Positions 6,084 through 7,338 of a stretch of 7,338 nt of DNA are shown here, in pieces. Positions within the stretch are counted from its first letter, which is position 1, and every line of letters begins with the position of its first letter. The notes below the pieces were generated by a model, which was not told the origin of the DNA, searched no databases, and was given only the letters and a program-made list of their open reading frames with translations. This DNA is from Microcystis sp. T1-4 (lineage in GTDB: Bacteria > Cyanobacteriota > Cyanobacteriia > Cyanobacteriales > Microcystaceae), in the NCBI RefSeq assembly GCF_000297435.1, contig NZ_CAIP01000118.1, positions 1 to 7,338 of the forward strand, in the 5' to 3' direction. The position numbers and the translations under genes were made by a program.

Positions 6084-6368
6084 GAATTAACCTAGGTGTA
6101 TCTATCCTTTTTGGGGACTAAGTACAGCCTTTCTCATTAAACATGAAGTATAACCTAATTTGGTATTGATGACCGGCTCCCCAAAAGGGAAACTTCCTAT
6201 CTCACCATTAAGATAAATGCTGTCAATAAACCATGCAGAGAGAAAATATCTGCTATAGTGGCACTCCTGAAAGGATTTAACTAGGAGTAGGCCGATTTAT
6301 GTTGCTAAGGTTATATTTTGAGCAACTTTTATCAATTTAGCCAGCAAATTAAGTTATTTTGTGATTAG
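6084..6368. other. Gene-poor stretch with small inverted repeats
   Basis: No gene is seen. Three weak structures are present. Arms at 6105-6117 and 6178-6190 pair at 12 of 13 positions across 60 bp. ACTCCT (6263-6268) pairs with AGGAGT (6283-6288), and GTTGCT (6301-6306) with AGCAAC followed by TTTT (6321-6330). A TATAGT at 6254-6259 could be a -10 box. A 5-bp CTAGG/CCTAG hairpin overlaps the sixA stop (6080-6095) but lacks an adjacent T-run. None of these is strong enough to call a terminator or RNA. Confidence 0.35.
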
Positions 6369-6620
6369 TTAGGTTAGGGACATTACTACAGCCTTGTCAT
6401 CGGAGTCAGTCCCGATGAAAAAATTTTCACCCCCACAGATGAAAGAGGTTTCCTTCCCTACACCCCACACCCTACACCCTACACCCTCTTTCCAGTCAGC
6501 CACGGGAATTTGGCCGCTATTATTGATGGTAAAGGCGGAGATACCGTCGCCATCGAGGTTAGGATTACCTGCCGTCATATTGTAGGTTCAGGGGTTGTTA
6601 TCGGCATCGGTGGCGGTAAA
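6369..6620 (-). pseudogene. Remnant of a cadherin-like/calcium-binding repeat protein
   Basis: On the minus strand, 6618-6505 reads TATDADNNP, then a TGA (6591-6589), then TYNMTAGNPNLDGDGISAFTI and onward to NNSGQIPVADW. The DxDNNP...TYN pattern and the NLDGDGI-AFTINN-SGQI series match cadherin-like repeats of large cyanobacterial surface or secreted proteins, in which DGDG segments bind calcium. The open frame from the ATG at 6578 gives only 69 codons, and after Ala-Asp-Trp it runs through a heptamer array (Gly-Val-Gly-Cys-Arg-Val-Trp) into sequence of unknown origin. The upstream part stops at a TAA just beyond 6620. Only about 40 residues of recognisable repeat remain, so this is a fragment, not a gene. 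Family naming is from pattern memory. Confidence 0.55.
6461..6488. repeat. Heptamer tandem repeat (STRR-like), four units
   Basis: Four heptamers read CACCCCA, CACCCTA, CACCCTA and CACCCTC, preceded by a partial unit TTCCCTA (6454-6460). It is a different heptamer from that at 986-1013. It lies inside the decayed cadherin-like remnant and follows the point where the protein pattern stops. Confidence 0.8.
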
Positions 6621-6663
6621 TAAGTGTTATAAACAATTATAGGCTACTCAAAATAAATCCCAA

Positions 6664-6945
6664 ATGACGACAACAGAAATTAAATTCACTCTAACTTTAC
6701 CTAAAGTTCCAGAAATTCATCATCTGGAAGCTGAGAAAAAAGCTAAAGAAGCCTATGTTATGACTTTACTTCGTCATGGTGATATTAGTGCGGGACGTGC
6801 CGCAGAATTATTAGAGATCGATCATCATAAACTTTCTGATTTAATGGATCACTATAATATTTGTTCATTCCCTATGCAAACCCAAGAAGAATTACAACAA
6901 GAAGTGGCTGAGACTCTCCAAATTTTAGAGAGATATAAAAAGTAA
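6664..6945 (+). CDS. UPF0175-family antitoxin
   Basis: This 93-residue protein is a typical UPF0175 member. The core YVMTLLRHGDISAGRAAELL (31-50) followed by EIDHHKLSDLMDHYNI (51-66) forms a helix-turn-helix: ISAGRAAELL is the first helix and HKLSDLMDHYN the recognition helix. UPF0175 proteins are the DNA-binding antitoxin partners of DUF3368 toxins, and one such gene begins one base after this stop. The C-terminal helix EELQQEVAETLQILERYKK probably contacts the toxin. ATG 6664 fits the usual length; no Shine-Dalgarno sequence is visible, and the AT-rich upstream DNA shows no clear promoter. The protein looks intact. It probably represses its own operon, by analogy with other DNA-binding antitoxins. 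Confidence 0.85.
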   Translation: MTTTEIKFTLTLPKVPEIHHLEAEKKAKEAYVMTLLRHGDISAGRAAELLEIDHHKLSDLMDHYNICSFPMQTQEELQQEVAETLQILERYKK

Positions 6946-6946
6946 C

Positions 6947-7338
6947 GTGATTATTGTTTCTGATACTACCCCTTTAAGTGAATTAGCAAAAGTTGGAAAA
7001 CTTAATTTACTTCATGACATTTACGGGAAAATTATTATTCCTCAAACAGGAACTCATCCAGCAGTTAATTTAGTTCAATTAGCAGACTGGATAGAGAGAC
7101 GAACAATTAGCAGTTCAGAAAAAGTCTCTACTTTGAAAACGATGACTAATTTAGGTTGGGGTGAATGCGCTACTATGATTTTAGCTGAAGAATTAGAAGC
7201 CGATCAATTATTGATTGATGATTTAGAAGCTAGGCGAGTTGCTTTATCTCGAAATTTTAAAATTACTGGTACATTAGGTATCTTATTAGTCGCCAAACAA
7301 CTAGGATTAATTACTAGCGTTCAGGAAGTTTTAGATCA
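6947..7338 (+). CDS. DUF3368 PIN-like toxin, apparent internal deletion, 3' end beyond window
   Basis: From GTG 6947, one base after the antitoxin stop, 130 codons stay open to the window edge. The protein begins VIIVSDTTPLSELAKVGKL with catalytic Asp6. It continues through GWGECATMILAEELEADQLLIDD (70-92, with Glu73, Asp91 and Asp92) and ITGTLGILLVAKQLGLI, all DUF3368 hallmarks. GTG is chosen because relatives begin MIIVSDTTP at the same point. Between IIIP (29-32) and GTHPAV (35-40), relatives have about seven to nine more residues of the form EVY-EL-TG, with a conserved Glu that is probably the second catalytic acid of the PIN-like fold. Here only Gln-Thr remains, so the segment seems deleted in frame and the toxin may be inactive. 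The family call is firm; the deletion is judged from memory of relatives. Confidence 0.83.
   Translation, partial: MIIVSDTTPLSELAKVGKLNLLHDIYGKIIIPQTGTHPAVNLVQLADWIERRTISSSEKVSTLKTMTNLGWGECATMILAEELEADQLLIDDLEARRVALSRNFKITGTLGILLVAKQLGLITSVQEVLD

Noticed and set aside
5852..6121. 89-codon plus-strand open frame overlapping the end of sixA
   Set aside because: It is an out-of-frame reading of sixA codons running a little past the stop; no family pattern.
6105..6190. MITE bounded by inverted repeats
   Set aside because: The arms are only 13 bp with a mismatch, no target-site duplication is evident, and there is no second copy in the window.
6262..6330. Yfr1-type small RNA
   Set aside because: ACTCCT is present at 6263 but the characteristic unpaired ACTCCTCACAC core is not; the bases pair in a stem instead.
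6394..6585. 63-codon plus-strand open frame across the heptamer array
   Set aside because: It is the antisense of the cadherin-like remnant plus low-complexity heptamers (Thr-Pro-His-Thr-Leu-His-Pro); not a credible protein.

Overview
The window looks like cyanobacterial chromosome, most likely Microcystis or a close relative. It is AT-rich, carries three perfect HIP1 octamers (GCGATCGC at 153, 898 and 2311) and heptamer tandem repeats (986-1013 and 6461-6488), and is crowded with small toxin-antitoxin (TA) genes. The protein types (DUF433/DUF5615, hicB-hicA order, UPF0175/DUF3368) are common in that group. The genus is inferred from these traits, not proven.

Layout. At 1-82 (-) is the 5' end of a DUF433 antitoxin gene. 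It stands head to head with a complete DUF433/DUF5615 TA pair (317-881, +). A spacer with a palindrome and a heptamer repeat follows, then hicB-hicA (1189-1684, +). A second spacer leads to an intact small antitoxin gene (2079-2339) and a PIN-domain toxin gene that breaks off near 2476. A 75-bp sequence is repeated with one mismatch (1063-1137 and 1949-2023) ahead of both of these modules. At about 2476 the PIN gene is joined tail to tail to a minus-strand type I restriction-modification methyltransferase gene, hsdM (2476-4014). That gene is itself broken by two in-frame stop codons and lacks its 3' end; no hsdS or hsdR is present.

From 4313 the content is ordinary: a DHH/DHHA1 phosphoesterase (4313-5536) and a SixA-type phosphohistidine phosphatase (5589-6083), both intact and probably core genes. 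Then comes a 580-bp gene-poor stretch with small inverted repeats and a decayed minus-strand remnant of a cadherin-like repeat protein containing a heptamer array. The window closes with a UPF0175 antitoxin and its DUF3368 PIN-like toxin (6664 to the right edge). The toxin appears to have lost a short conserved segment holding a probable catalytic glutamate.

Reading. Five TA modules or fragments and a dead restriction-modification gene surround two housekeeping genes. In two modules the antitoxin is intact and the toxin is damaged, which suggests decay that removes the toxin first. I see no clearly new system. The most notable features are the duplicated upstream cassette, the tail-to-tail junction, and the toxin that keeps its reading frame across an apparent deletion.
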